Source: Burkholderiaceae bacterium (GTDB taxonomy: Bacteria; Pseudomonadota; Gammaproteobacteria; Burkholderiales; Burkholderiaceae). From it: a stretch of DNA of 64,000 nt. Both the position numbers and the translations under genes were made by a program. The stretch spans positions 225,369-289,368 of the forward strand of contig CANHPL010000001.1 in NCBI GenBank assembly GCA_947462685.1. The letters are read 5' to 3'. Of the stretch, positions 55,500 to 62,134 are shown one piece after another (position 1 is the first letter of the stretch; every line of letters begins with the position of its first letter). The notes beneath the pieces are model-generated. The model worked only from the letters and a program-made list of their open reading frames with translations. It was not told where the DNA came from and made no database searches.

Positions 55500-55883
55500 T
55501 CATTTCACTTTCATTAGCCAAGAAAGCACGTCTGCTTTTTCTTGGGCAGTACATTCGTGAGCCAACACATCATTGCAATTACGCTTAAACCACTTTTCAA
55601 CCTTGGCTTGATCAATGAATCGCTCGGGATTTGTATTAGGTGACAAAGACTTAATTACTTTCCCAGTAACAATATGTTTAGTATCGTGATTAGGTGGGTT
55701 TTCATGACAGGAAGCACAGCTCCACTCTTTGCCATGCTTCGCATTAAAGAATTGTTCGCCGCGGGTTGAAGATGCCATGCCAGACTGAGCTTCGTATCCT
55801 TTTAATAATTCTTGAGGTGTCGATAAAACATCGACACTAATCGAACTGAGCAATACCAAACTTAAAAATGACTTTTTGTTCAT
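55500..55883 (-). CDS. DUF1924 cytochrome (sphaeroides heme protein, SHP-like)
   Basis: This 127-residue exported monohaem cytochrome contains GEQFFNAKHGKEWSCASCHENPPNHDTKHIVTGKVIKSLSP and NTNPERFIDQAKVEKWFKRNC, the DUF1924/SHP signature. SHP is a high-spin c-type cytochrome with an unusual asparagine haem ligand that binds oxygen transiently. It is first gene of the operon with DHC, cytochrome b and cytochrome c. An FNR-like box lies 88 bp upstream, consistent with low-oxygen expression. Confidence 0.9.
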   Translation of the reverse strand: MNKKSFLSLVLLSSISVDVLSTPQELLKGYEAQSGMASSTRGEQFFNAKHGKEWSCASCHENPPNHDTKHIVTGKVIKSLSPNTNPERFIDQAKVEKWFKRNCNDVLAHECTAQEKADVLSWLMKVK

Positions 55884-55970
55884 TGGTTTCGTGCCTCGCT
55901 TAACCTAACAACCTAGTATGGGCTCATTGAACGACCAATAACGGCATTTGCTAAATTATGTTACTTGAAT

Positions 55971-55984
55971 TTGATACAGGTCAA
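55971..55984. promoter_or_regulatory. FNR/ANR-like box upstream of the SHP operon
   Basis: TTGATACAGGTCAA matches TTGAT-N4-ATCAA with one mismatch (GTCAA), a variant often found in ANR-type sites. It is 88 bp before the SHP start, which fits anaerobic or micro-oxic activation. Confidence 0.55.
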
Positions 55985-56129
55985 AATATCAAGCTAAACG
56001 TCTCTTTAAATAAAATCGACCTACACAGGAGTGTCTCATTAATCTGTTCTTTAAAAAATATAGGGCATTTCTTATTAGGAATATCCGAGACTATTAGAGT
56101 TCCCCTTAAAAGCCCCCCAAAGAAAACAG

Positions 56130-56143
56130 CCCACAAGTGGGCC
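56130..56143 (-). terminator. Hairpin beside tRNA-derived remnant, copy 3
   Basis: GCCCA-CAAG-TGGGC is followed on the minus strand by TGTTTTCTTT. It sits where the terminator of a leftward tRNA gene would be. Confidence 0.6.
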
Positions 56144-56155
56144 GTCGAAACTCTT

Positions 56156-56191
56156 GGTTGCCCGAGGCCGAATCGACCAGGACATCAGGAG
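56156..56191 (-). repeat. tRNA-derived 3'-half remnant, copy 3
   Basis: On the minus strand CTCCTGATGTCCTGGTCGATT, then CGGCCTCGGGCAACCA. The TCCTGATGTC start matches copy 2. The T-arm is changed to CCTGG and the T-loop lacks one T (GGTCGATT instead of GGTTCGATT). It has the terminator at 56130 directly downstream. Confidence 0.6.
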
Positions 56192-56322
56192 TGTTTATCC
56201 TATTTCTAGACTGTCTGAATCACTACTCAGAAATTAGACATTATTGAACCTTGCTTTTGCACTACTATTCGAATCATACTGGGGATTTGCCATTGCCTAC
56301 TTTCAGAAAAAATGAGGATAAA

Positions 56323-56475
56323 TTATTTTTTCTCATTACTCGAGTTTAGCCATTCTGCAATCTCGGGAAAAGCGTCGCTGAAATTACCCATAAATTCTCT
56401 AATCATCAATATTAGTCCAAGTATTAATAGGCAAAAGACACCAATCGATATGAGTAAAAAAGTGGTGATGCTCAT
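56323..56475 (-). CDS. Small membrane protein, 50 residues
   Basis: The frame MSITTFLLISIGVFCLLILG...NSSNEKK has one membrane helix (about residues 4-25) and an acidic C-terminal tail (DAFPEIAEWL). Its ATG overlaps the TGA of the upstream 60-residue gene (ATGA), which supports coupled translation and a real gene. It is the third of three tiny membrane-protein genes. The family was not recognised. Confidence 0.55.
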   Translation of the reverse strand: MSITTFLLISIGVFCLLILGLILMIREFMGNFSDAFPEIAEWLNSSNEKK

Positions 56476-56654
56476 GATTTTTTATTCAAAATAAGCGATA
56501 ACTTAAAGTAAATTCCAAAACAAAAAATAGATGGTACCCAAATAGCTGTAAAAATTGATTGTTCACGATCTCCAATCACATACCATAGATATGCAGAAGT
56601 CAAAAAGGAAATCACCACGGCCAGTAAAATACAATAATCTGATTTTTGAAACAT
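56472..56654 (-). CDS. Small two-helix membrane protein, 60 residues
   Basis: MFQKSDYCILLAVVISFLTSAYLWYVIGDREQ is followed by a second helix, IFTAIWVPSIFCFGIYFKLSLI. The pattern of a first helix, a short loop with (D/E)(R/K)(E/Q)xG/S and W.PSI..FGI.F.L recurs in small membrane proteins of marine and freshwater bacteria, as I recall it. Function is unknown. It is 18 bp downstream of the 78-residue gene and overlaps the next gene by 4 bp. Confidence 0.65.
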   Translation of the reverse strand: MFQKSDYCILLAVVISFLTSAYLWYVIGDREQSIFTAIWVPSIFCFGIYFKLSLILNKKS

Positions 56655-56672
56655 AAAAGCCCTTTATTAAAT

Positions 56673-56909
56673 TTATGAAGATTCCTTAATCCAGAAGATA
56701 ATGGCACCGACAAGACAGCCTGTTATTGCTACTGATGCTAGTGTACGAATGCCCGATGAAAATCCAATAGCAAATAAATCCAAAGAAAATACACCCAAAA
56801 GTCCCATTAAAATGATTGAACAACTTGCTAAAATTAAAATAAGACCAAAGGCTATAAATACCTTTTGCGTTAAATGATTAGCCCTATTCAGAATCAAACG
56901 TAAGTTCAT
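56673..56909 (-). CDS. Small two-helix membrane protein, 78 residues
   Basis: It has two hydrophobic segments, VFIAFGLILILASCSIILMGLLGVF and TLASVAITGCLVGAIIFWI, with a short basic N-terminus. It is first of the three-gene cluster of tiny membrane proteins. Function is unknown. No Shine-Dalgarno sequence beyond a weak purine stretch was seen. Confidence 0.55.
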   Translation of the reverse strand: MNLRLILNRANHLTQKVFIAFGLILILASCSIILMGLLGVFSLDLFAIGFSSGIRTLASVAITGCLVGAIIFWIKESS

Positions 56910-57025
56910 TTTGTTATTATAGGGTTGCCAGGTAATCTTGTACTTTAAATACCTAGATAGTAAATTATTTTTTATTAAAAATAGAAAGTTGGGTGAAAAT
57001 TACAACTCAATTATTTTTTTCATCT

Positions 57026-57061
57026 ATCCTTTAAAAGGACATTTCATTACACAAGTATCAA
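57026..57061 (+). repeat. Palindromic repeat, copy 4
   Basis: ATCCTTTAAAAGGAC is followed by ATTTCATTACACAAGTATCAA, then GGTATATCGACTAGACACTGG. That downstream part matches the ATCAAC-GTCTATC-ACTAGACGCTG stretch of copy 6 (62135), so the repeat extends at least 60 bp. Confidence 0.65.
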
Positions 57062-57159
57062 TGGTATATCGACTAGACACTGGCTTCATATCCGATTTCC
57101 AGACTACTCTAGCTAAGATTTAATTTCTTATTGAAAGTAACATCGTCTGATTTTTAATA

Positions 57160-57324
57160 CTAATTAATCATTGCCACAACAAATCCTAGAACTGCTAATA
57201 ATAATATTAGCGATAAAACTGTTTTTATAGCAACTGCTAATTTAGGCTTCTCCTCAACCCAATTTTCACCCAAAAAAATTGTTAGGATTGAGCCAAGTAA
57301 TGAATTTTTTAATAGCCAGTTCAT
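57160..57324 (-). CDS. Small membrane protein, 54 residues
   Basis: The frame MNWLLKNSLLGSILTIFLGENW is followed by KPKLAVAIKTVLSLILLLAVLGFVVAMIN. It has two hydrophobic segments and a charged linker. GAGA lies about seven bases before the ATG. It is isolated between repeat copies. The amino-acid pattern looks genuine, but the family was not recognised. Confidence 0.45.
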   Translation of the reverse strand: MNWLLKNSLLGSILTIFLGENWVEEKPKLAVAIKTVLSLILLLAVLGFVVAMIN

Positions 57325-57416
57325 GATTTATCTCTATTATTTAATTTTTATAATGCTATGGCTAGTTAATATACCATTGTGATTAAGACTCCAAGGATTT
57401 ACTCCTCATAAAATAA

Positions 57417-57447
57417 AATGCCCCGCACGAAGCAGGGTATTATTTGA
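57417..57447 (-). terminator. Hairpin beside tRNA-derived remnant, copy 4
   Basis: AATGCCCCGC-ACGA-AGCAGGGTATT is nearly identical to hairpins at 58835 and 59522. On the minus strand it follows the tRNA 3' end and is flanked by A/T tracts, like a tRNA terminator. Confidence 0.65.
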
Positions 57448-57450
57448 TTT

Positions 57451-57491
57451 TGGTGGCCCAGGGCGGAATCGACTAGTACCTAGGATTTTCA
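57451..57491 (-). repeat. tRNA-derived 3'-half remnant, copy 4
   Basis: On the minus strand GAAAATCCTAGGTACTAGTCG, then ATTCCGCCCTGGGCCACCA. The first ten bases (TGAAAATCCT) are the tRNA-Phe anticodon loop with GAA plus the anticodon stem, the strongest sign that the family derives from tRNA-Phe. The T-arm is damaged (ACTAG, one T missing). Confidence 0.65.
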
Positions 57492-57499
57492 TCGCGTAT

Positions 57500-58018
57500 T
57501 TAAATTTGAATTAATGACTTTAATTGAATGTTTTCTTTGGCTAATTTATTATTGCCCATTAGCTCCTCAATTTCCAATAAAACTAAAGTGCCTACAACAT
57601 TCGCTCCCACTTTCCTCACCAAGTTTGCGGCCGCAACCAGCGTTCCCCCTGTAGCCAAGACATCATCCACTAGCAATACCTTTGAGTCATTAGGTAGTAT
57701 GTCTTGTTGAATCTGTAAAGAGTCAGCGCCGTATTCCAAACCATAGCTTTCTGAATATACTTTTCTTGGTAACTTATTAGGTTTACGAGCTAAGACCAAT
57801 CCTTTTTTAGATGCTTGGGCAAGTGCTGTGGCAAAAATAAAGCCCCTAGACTCTATGCCTAAAACATAATCAAAGTCATAAAAATTGCTAAGATCATACA
57901 ATTGATTTATTGCGTATGTAAACGCTCTATGATTGGCAAGTAGTGGAGAAATATCTTTAAACATAATTCCCGGTTTTGGAAAGTCGGGAACTGTTGGTAA
58001 ATAATCTAATAAATTCAT
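57500..58018 (-). CDS. apt: Adenine phosphoribosyltransferase
   Basis: Apt makes AMP from adenine and PRPP. The 172 residues start MNLLDYLPTVPDFPKPGIMFKDISPLL, the family's hood region, and contain the PRPP motif VLLVDDVLATGGTLVAAANLV. The flexible loop with ARKPNKLPRK is present. The start is conserved and normal. It is divergent from the nucleosidase gene with only five bases between start codons. Promoters must therefore lie within the neighbour's coding sequence. Confidence 0.95.
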   Translation of the reverse strand: MNLLDYLPTVPDFPKPGIMFKDISPLLANHRAFTYAINQLYDLSNFYDFDYVLGIESRGFIFATALAQASKKGLVLARKPNKLPRKVYSESYGLEYGADSLQIQQDILPNDSKVLLVDDVLATGGTLVAAANLVRKVGANVVGTLVLLEIEELMGNNKLAKENIQLKSLIQI

Positions 58019-58023
58019 GACTT

Positions 58024-58620
58024 ATGAAAAATTCTATAGTTGTAATTGTGGCGCTAGAAGATGAACTTAATGCTGACAACATATCTTCTCATATTCCAAT
58101 AATCTATTCAGGAATTGGCAAAGTAAATGCTTCAATTGCTACATTCAGAGCAATAAAGGAATACAACCCTGATTTAATTATCAATTTTGGTACAGTTGGA
58201 AAAATTACCCCAAGCCTTTCTGGTCTAATTCAGATTGGCTCTGTCATACAAAGAGATATGATTGCTGAGCCCCTAGCACCAAGAGGATCAGTCCCGTTTT
58301 CTAATAAACCAAGTAAGTTTATCTCCATTTCAAATGGTCATATTTGCGGGAGTGGCGATAGCTTTGTAACCCAACAAGATGATTGGCTTACTCAAAATGG
58401 GGTTGATGTAGTCGATATGGAACTGTTTGCAATCGCTGCAGTTGCTCATGAACATAATATTGACTGGGTCTCCTACAAATTTATATCAGATGATGCCAAT
58501 GAATCTTCTGGCCAAGATTGGTCAAAACAAGTCAATCGAGGGCAAAAGTTATTTGTTGAACAATTACACGCTGACCTAATTAACTGGAATCTATCTAAGG
58601 GCTGGGTACCCATCTCATAA
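58024..58620 (+). CDS. MTA/SAH nucleosidase-like phosphorylase-superfamily protein
   Basis: This 198-residue PNP/UDP-type nucleosidase has PIIYSGIGKVNASIATFRAI (family start), NFGTVGKI, the substrate-binding glutamate in VVDMELFAIAAVA, and the catalytic Asp in KFISDDANESS. It is shorter than typical MTAN (about 230). It probably releases adenine from 5'-methylthioadenosine or S-adenosylhomocysteine, and the product would feed Apt encoded next door. The divergent start-to-start distance of five bases is unusually small. Confidence 0.82.
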   Translation: MKNSIVVIVALEDELNADNISSHIPIIYSGIGKVNASIATFRAIKEYNPDLIINFGTVGKITPSLSGLIQIGSVIQRDMIAEPLAPRGSVPFSNKPSKFISISNGHICGSGDSFVTQQDDWLTQNGVDVVDMELFAIAAVAHEHNIDWVSYKFISDDANESSGQDWSKQVNRGQKLFVEQLHADLINWNLSKGWVPIS

Positions 58621-58658
58621 GTCAAGGCTTGACCTTATCAAGGATAGTATTTAAATTT

Positions 58659-58679
58659 GTCCTTTTAAAGGATGCTTCA
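58659..58679 (+). repeat. Palindromic repeat, copy 5
   Basis: GTCCTTTTAAAGGAT is followed by GCTTCATG, 38 bp after the nucleosidase stop. The tail diverges afterwards. Confidence 0.65.
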
Positions 58680-58834
58680 TGCGTGGGGTACCCCGAACAA
58701 GACCACTCCCATATCTAAAACGGTAAAACAGGATTGTTCATCCCTACTCAAAGGATTTGATCTCTGACACTAGACAAATAACGCTAAAAGCAAAATAGAA
58801 AGCCATCTACTACTTTTAGATAAACTGAAACAAT

Positions 58835-58858
58835 AATGCCCCGCTTGAGCAGGGCATT
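58835..58858 (-). terminator. Hairpin beside tRNA-derived remnant, copy 5
   Basis: AATGCCCCGC-TTGA-GCAGGGCATT has a long stem with flanking AT tracts. It is the same hairpin type as at 57417 and 59522. Confidence 0.65.
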
Positions 58859-58867
58859 ATTTGATTT

Positions 58868-58905
58868 TGGTAGTCCGGGGCGGAATCGACCAGTACCGAA
58901 GGAAC
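58868..58905 (-). repeat. tRNA-derived 3'-half remnant, copy 5
   Basis: On the minus strand TTCCTTCGGTACTGGTCG, then ATTCCGCCCCGGACTACCA. The T-loop again lacks one T and the CCA end is preceded by a degraded acceptor stem (GGACTACCA). It is directly next to the terminator at 58835. Confidence 0.6.
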
Positions 58906-58958
58906 TCGATCCAATATTATCTGTATTGTGACGGTAATTCGCGCTCATTCATACGTTA

Positions 58959-59327
58959 CTATTCAGACTCTTTATCAGTGCTGACACGACTAATAATCCA
59001 ACAAGCCCCTGCAATCAGTACGATAGCACCGCTCTCATAGAGCAAAATTGCAGGGTTTCCATCCTTGCCCTGAAGAATGATTAATCTACTCAATGCTGTC
59101 ATTGCAATAAATAAAGGTATCGTTATTGGAATACGATGGCTAGAATAAAAGGCGGCAAGCATTCCAAGAACCTCTGCATAAATAAACATCAGTAATAGGT
59201 CTTGTAATTCAACACGACCTCTGTTAATTAAAGAAATAACTTCTTGACCCATTGCTCCAATTGTAAAAATTGCAATAATTATTAGGAATAATTTTTCGAC
59301 TGAGCCAATAATATTTTTTATGTTCAT
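58959..59327 (-). CDS. PsiE family membrane protein
   Basis: This 122-residue protein has four helices: VEKLFLIIIAIFTIGAM, LQDLLLMFIYAEVLGMLAAFY, PITIPLFIAMTALSRLIIL and SGAIVLIAGACWIISR. The EVL.MLAAFYSSHRIPI and AL.R.II.Q pattern identifies the phosphate-starvation-inducible PsiE family. Function is unknown. It is monocistronic between tRNA-derived copies. Confidence 0.88.
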   Translation of the reverse strand: MNIKNIIGSVEKLFLIIIAIFTIGAMGQEVISLINRGRVELQDLLLMFIYAEVLGMLAAFYSSHRIPITIPLFIAMTALSRLIILQGKDGNPAILLYESGAIVLIAGACWIISRVSTDKESE

Positions 59328-59521
59328 ACGCTGACCTTGTTTTACTTAGAGTGCAGTTTTGCTCTCGTATTTATTTAATTAAAGTATTAGTTTGTATCTT
59401 AACAAAAGCTATCTTAGTTGATAAAGATGAAATGCCAATTACGCACAACTATAATATAAAAAACACTTGTTGATGAAGGTATTTGGGGCTAATGTCATCC
59501 ACCTGCCAAGCCAATAAAGAA

Positions 59522-59546
59522 AATGCCCCGCACGAATTGGGGCATT
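59522..59546 (-). terminator. Hairpin beside tRNA-derived remnant, copy 6
   Basis: AATGCCCC / GGGGCATT has a GCACGAATT loop, flanked by A and T tracts. It is the best-preserved member of the hairpin type. Confidence 0.7.
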
Positions 59547-59555
59547 ATTTAATTT

Positions 59556-59601
59556 TAGTGGCCTGGTATGGAATCAAACCACCAACACAAGGATTTCAAA
59601 T
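59556..59601 (-). repeat. tRNA-Phe-like pseudogene, copy 6
   Basis: On the minus strand TTTGAAATCCTTGTGTTGGTGG, split as TTTGAAATCCTTGTG and TTGGTGGTTTGATTCC, then ATACCAGGCCACTA. It retains the GAA anticodon with AAATCCT, the GGTGG T-arm and an intact T-loop length (TTTGATT), and ends in CTA rather than CCA. With copy 2 it is the closest to a real tRNA-Phe 3' half. The 5' half is not recognisable. Confidence 0.65.
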
Positions 59602-59725
59602 TTCCTCCGATGGACCGCTTTTGCTTTGATTTTGAGGGCTTGAGCCGCCATTTTTAACTTGTCTTGAACTGTGTGTACTTTTGCTAGTCAAATTTGGCAA
59701 TGTATATTAAATACGGAAAAAAGAT

Positions 59726-60799
59726 TTAAGCTTGTAAGGTAAATGCTTCGTTGATAGAGGTTTGTATACCCCCCCCCATGACAGCCCCACCACCTGCAAC
59801 ATAAATACTTCTGCCAATAACTACAGCACCTAAGCCATGCCTTGGCGTTGGCATTGGGGCATATTGTTCCCATGAATCTTTGGAGATATCATAAGCTTCA
59901 TTCTGCCCAAATACTCGATTTGTGCCTTCACCACCCATAACAAAAATTTTATTATCTAAAATTACAGCGCCGTGTCCAGATCTTGCAGTTGGAAGTGGAT
60001 TTCGAGCTTCCCATCTATCAGATTGCGCAATGTAAACATGATGTAAATTAGAGTTTGTATGAAAATTATCAACTCTACCGCCAATCACATGAATTAGCCC
60101 TTGGTGAGAAACTGCGCCGACGTGATCTCGTGGAGTATGCATTGGGGCGCGTTTTTCCCAGCTATCGGCAATAGGGTCATATACCAGATGTGTGCCAATC
60201 GATTTTTTTGTATCGGTTGTGTCACCCACAGCGCCACCGATAGCATGAAGTTTGTTATTTATCGATACACACGCAATAGATCCTGCTGCAGATGGCATGG
60301 GAGCAATGCGTTCCCACTTGTCCAAGCTATCAGAGTAAACATAGCAGTCCGCTCGAGGTTTTCGGTTTTGTTCTATGTAGCCACCAATGGCATAAACTTT
60401 TTTATCAATAGTAACAACGCCAACATGGTTGGCTCCACTAGGTAGGGGGGTGGTAACGATCCAAATATTTTTTTGGGGATCATAAATATGATGGTATGAG
60501 CGATCTACACGTTGCTCTCCATAGCCCCCAATGAGGTGCATTCGGCCATTCATCTCAGTTGCCCAGGCCATTTCGCTTCGTGGCAAGGGTAAGCTTGCTC
60601 TGGCAATCCACTTACCAGGATTAATCGCTTTTGGGGCGGGACTATCAAATACAGCTTGAGTATCAGCTAAAGGGGGGCGAGAAATTAAACCAGCTTGATT
60701 TAGTCGTTCATAAGAATCACCATGATGGTTCATTTGAGCATACACAGAAGTAGATGCAATACTAGCAACACTACTCAATAAAAAATTACGTCTGTTCAA
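59726..60799 (-). CDS. Exported kelch-repeat protein
   Basis: This 357-residue protein has a signal peptide (MNRRNFLLSSVASIASTSVYAQ). Six kelch blades are readable through the motif H/GVGAV...K.YxxGGx: MAWATEMNGRMHLIGGYG, HVGVVTIDKKVYAIGGYI, SIACVSINNKLHAIGGAV, HVGAVSHQGLIHVIGGRV, GHGAVILDNKIFVMGGEG and GLGAVVIGRSIYVAGGGA. A six-bladed propeller in the periplasm is likely. A nine-base G run lies near its 3' end. The NRRNFL start is not a classic twin-arginine motif but could be Tat-like. Function is unknown. Confidence 0.88.
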   Translation of the reverse strand: MNRRNFLLSSVASIASTSVYAQMNHHGDSYERLNQAGLISRPPLADTQAVFDSPAPKAINPGKWIARASLPLPRSEMAWATEMNGRMHLIGGYGEQRVDRSYHHIYDPQKNIWIVTTPLPSGANHVGVVTIDKKVYAIGGYIEQNRKPRADCYVYSDSLDKWERIAPMPSAAGSIACVSINNKLHAIGGAVGDTTDTKKSIGTHLVYDPIADSWEKRAPMHTPRDHVGAVSHQGLIHVIGGRVDNFHTNSNLHHVYIAQSDRWEARNPLPTARSGHGAVILDNKIFVMGGEGTNRVFGQNEAYDISKDSWEQYAPMPTPRHGLGAVVIGRSIYVAGGGAVMGGGIQTSINEAFTLQA

Positions 60800-61140
60800 G
60801 TTTTTCTCCGTGTTAAATCAATAGAATTTGAAGGTACTCTGAATTAATTTGATTTAAATTAATCATAATCGAAATTAAATAATTAAGCTTTGTTAAATAA
60901 GTAACAGGGGAACATTTCTACATAGAAAAATTTGACTAATTTTTGGGCGTCAGATGTGTTGAAAAAATATGCCCAATAGCAAATGCTTGGCACACAAAGC
61001 ACAAGCGCTAACTTCTTTAACCAGCTTTGATCTTCCCAATGTTAGTAATTTTGCTTATAAGAACATTACCTTTTCTATTCTTGAGATAGATTAAATTAAA
61101 GAACTTTTAACCGCAGCAGTAATCGATTCATAGAAATAAA

Positions 61141-61164
61141 AACAGCCGCTGATAGGCGACTGTT
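61141..61164 (-). terminator. Hairpin beside tRNA-derived remnant, copy 7
   Basis: AACAGCCGC-TGATAG-GCGACTGTT is placed as in the other modules, directly downstream of the tRNA 3' end on the minus strand. Confidence 0.6.
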
Positions 61165-61171
61165 TGTTTCT

Positions 61172-61211
61172 TGGTGGCCCGGGGTGAAATCGACCAGGGC
61201 GTAGGATGTCT
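61172..61211 (-). repeat. tRNA-derived 3'-half remnant, copy 7
   Basis: On the minus strand ATCCTACGCCCTGGTCG, then ATTTCACCCCGGGCCACCA. The T-loop lacks one T and the T-stem is broken (CCTGG versus CACC). The CCA end and acceptor GGGCC are intact. Confidence 0.6.
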
Positions 61212-61217
61212 ATCTGC

Positions 61218-61745
61218 CTAATGCGTCTTAGTCTCCACATTAATGACGCCCTTCATTCCAGCCTCATAGTGACCAGGCTCAAAGCATGCCATGGCATATT
61301 GCCCGGGCTTTTTAAAAGTCCAAACCAATTCCGCTTGTTGTCCTGGTTTTGCTGAGATTTCATTTGTATGGTGATGCCCTTTGGAATTGGGGTTAGCCAT
61401 ATCTTTAGCATGAGCGATGATCTCTTTTTCTGTACCAATTACAAGCTCATGATCTACCTTACCCTTATTAACCAATATGATACGGATCGGCTCACCAACT
61501 TGAGCTTCCCATGTTGCTGGAGAAAAACGCATACCGTCATCCACTTCTATACGAACCTCTTTCATTGAAGGGGCAACTACTTGTGCTTGTGGGGTGCCAT
61601 GATCATGACTATGGCCATCGCCACCGTGCTCGTTAAAGTAAGAGAAGGAATATAAAGATGCGGCAATAACTAGTGCAAGACTAATGGCGCCATAAATGAG
61701 AACAGACCTCATTTTTACCTTGCCCTTACCTTCCATTAAATACAT
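61218..61745 (-). CDS. Cupredoxin (plastocyanin-like copper protein)
   Basis: This 175-residue protein has an N-terminal membrane anchor/signal (SVLIYGAISLALVIAASLYSF) and a His-rich linker (HGGDGHSHDHG). The cupredoxin domain has ligands His in KVDHELVIG, then Cys-His-Met in MACFEPGHYEAGM (type-1 copper site). A further HHH lies in KGHHHTNE. It probably shuttles electrons or handles copper in the periplasm. Its ATG follows the stop of the upstream membrane-protein gene by two bases. Confidence 0.9.
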   Translation of the reverse strand: MYLMEGKGKVKMRSVLIYGAISLALVIAASLYSFSYFNEHGGDGHSHDHGTPQAQVVAPSMKEVRIEVDDGMRFSPATWEAQVGEPIRIILVNKGKVDHELVIGTEKEIIAHAKDMANPNSKGHHHTNEISAKPGQQAELVWTFKKPGQYAMACFEPGHYEAGMKGVINVETKTH

Positions 61746-61747
61746 GG

Positions 61748-62068
61748 CTATAAAGACATCACAAACCCCACTGGAACTACCCAGGAACTCCTAGCCGGAG
61801 AGTCCGGAAAATGCTGAAGTCCTCCAGTAAAGAAACCCAGGCCAATTGAGGCGACTATACCAATGGCCAATACATCAGTCCAACTGTGGTCTTTATCTGG
61901 ATTAGCAATCTTTTCTAGTGTGCCACCAACTAGATAAATTGCTATACCGAATGCGGCAGTCCAGATGGCTCGTTCCTCACTAAAAAATCCATGGGTAATA
62001 GCACCGGCAGTAAAGCTGATGCCTGTGTATTTACAAAGAGACGCGATGTGATTAAGTGAAAAGTTCAT
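61748..62068 (-). CDS. Membrane protein cotranscribed with cupredoxin
   Basis: This 106-residue protein has three to four helices: YTGISFTAGAITHGFFS, AIWTAAFGIAIYLVGGTLEKI, VLAIGIVASIGLGFFTGGLQHF and a terminal WVVPVGFVMSL. The family was not recognised with certainty; similar small proteins sit next to cupredoxin or copper genes. It lies two bases upstream of the cupredoxin start, so the two are an operon. Confidence 0.7.
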   Translation of the reverse strand: MNFSLNHIASLCKYTGISFTAGAITHGFFSEERAIWTAAFGIAIYLVGGTLEKIANPDKDHSWTDVLAIGIVASIGLGFFTGGLQHFPDSPARSSWVVPVGFVMSL

Positions 62069-62093
62069 TTTTTCAATTCATAAGGAAATTTAT

Positions 62094-62116
62094 GAGTGTC
62101 GCTTATATTGACACTC
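62094..62116. repeat. Inverted repeat GAGTGTC / GACACTC, copy 1
   Basis: Seven-base arms flank a GCTTATATT centre. A decayed second copy (GAGTGTCGATTATATCGAC) is at 63770. In both cases it precedes other members of the repeat set, so it may belong to the same composite element. Confidence 0.55.
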
Positions 62117-62134
62117 ACTAACAAATATGTAAAC

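Larger units (their letters stand above)
55884..56322. other. Noncoding gap with promoter box, terminator and tRNA-derived remnant
   Basis: This 439-bp gap includes the FNR-like site at 55971, the hairpin at 56130 and the tRNA-derived remnant at 56156. A plus-strand frame that spans it is an artefact. No gene was recognised. Confidence 0.5.
58621..58958. other. Noncoding gap with palindrome, terminator and tRNA-derived remnant
   Basis: This 338-bp region contains GTCAAG-G-CTTGAC directly after the nucleosidase stop, palindrome copy 5 at 58659 and an AAACAGGATTGTTCATCCC segment (58725) that recurs at 63855. It also holds a terminator at 58835 and a tRNA remnant at 58868. No gene was found. 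Confidence 0.5.
59328..59725. other. Noncoding gap with terminator and tRNA-Phe-like remnant
   Basis: This 398-bp gap has the hairpin at 59522 and the longer remnant at 59556. No palindrome copy was seen in it. No gene was recognised. Confidence 0.5.
60800..61217. other. Noncoding gap with terminator and tRNA-derived remnant
   Basis: This 418-bp gap presumably holds the kelch gene promoter. It contains the hairpin at 61141 and the remnant at 61172 at its right end. No palindrome copy was seen. No gene was recognised. Confidence 0.5.

Noticed and set aside
55958..56209. An 83-codon frame upstream of the SHP operon
   Set aside because: It covers the FNR-like site, a terminator hairpin and a tRNA remnant; the product has no recognisable pattern.
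56312..56494. A 60-codon plus-strand frame
   Set aside because: It is the shadow of the 50-residue minus-strand membrane gene, which has better support through the ATGA overlap.
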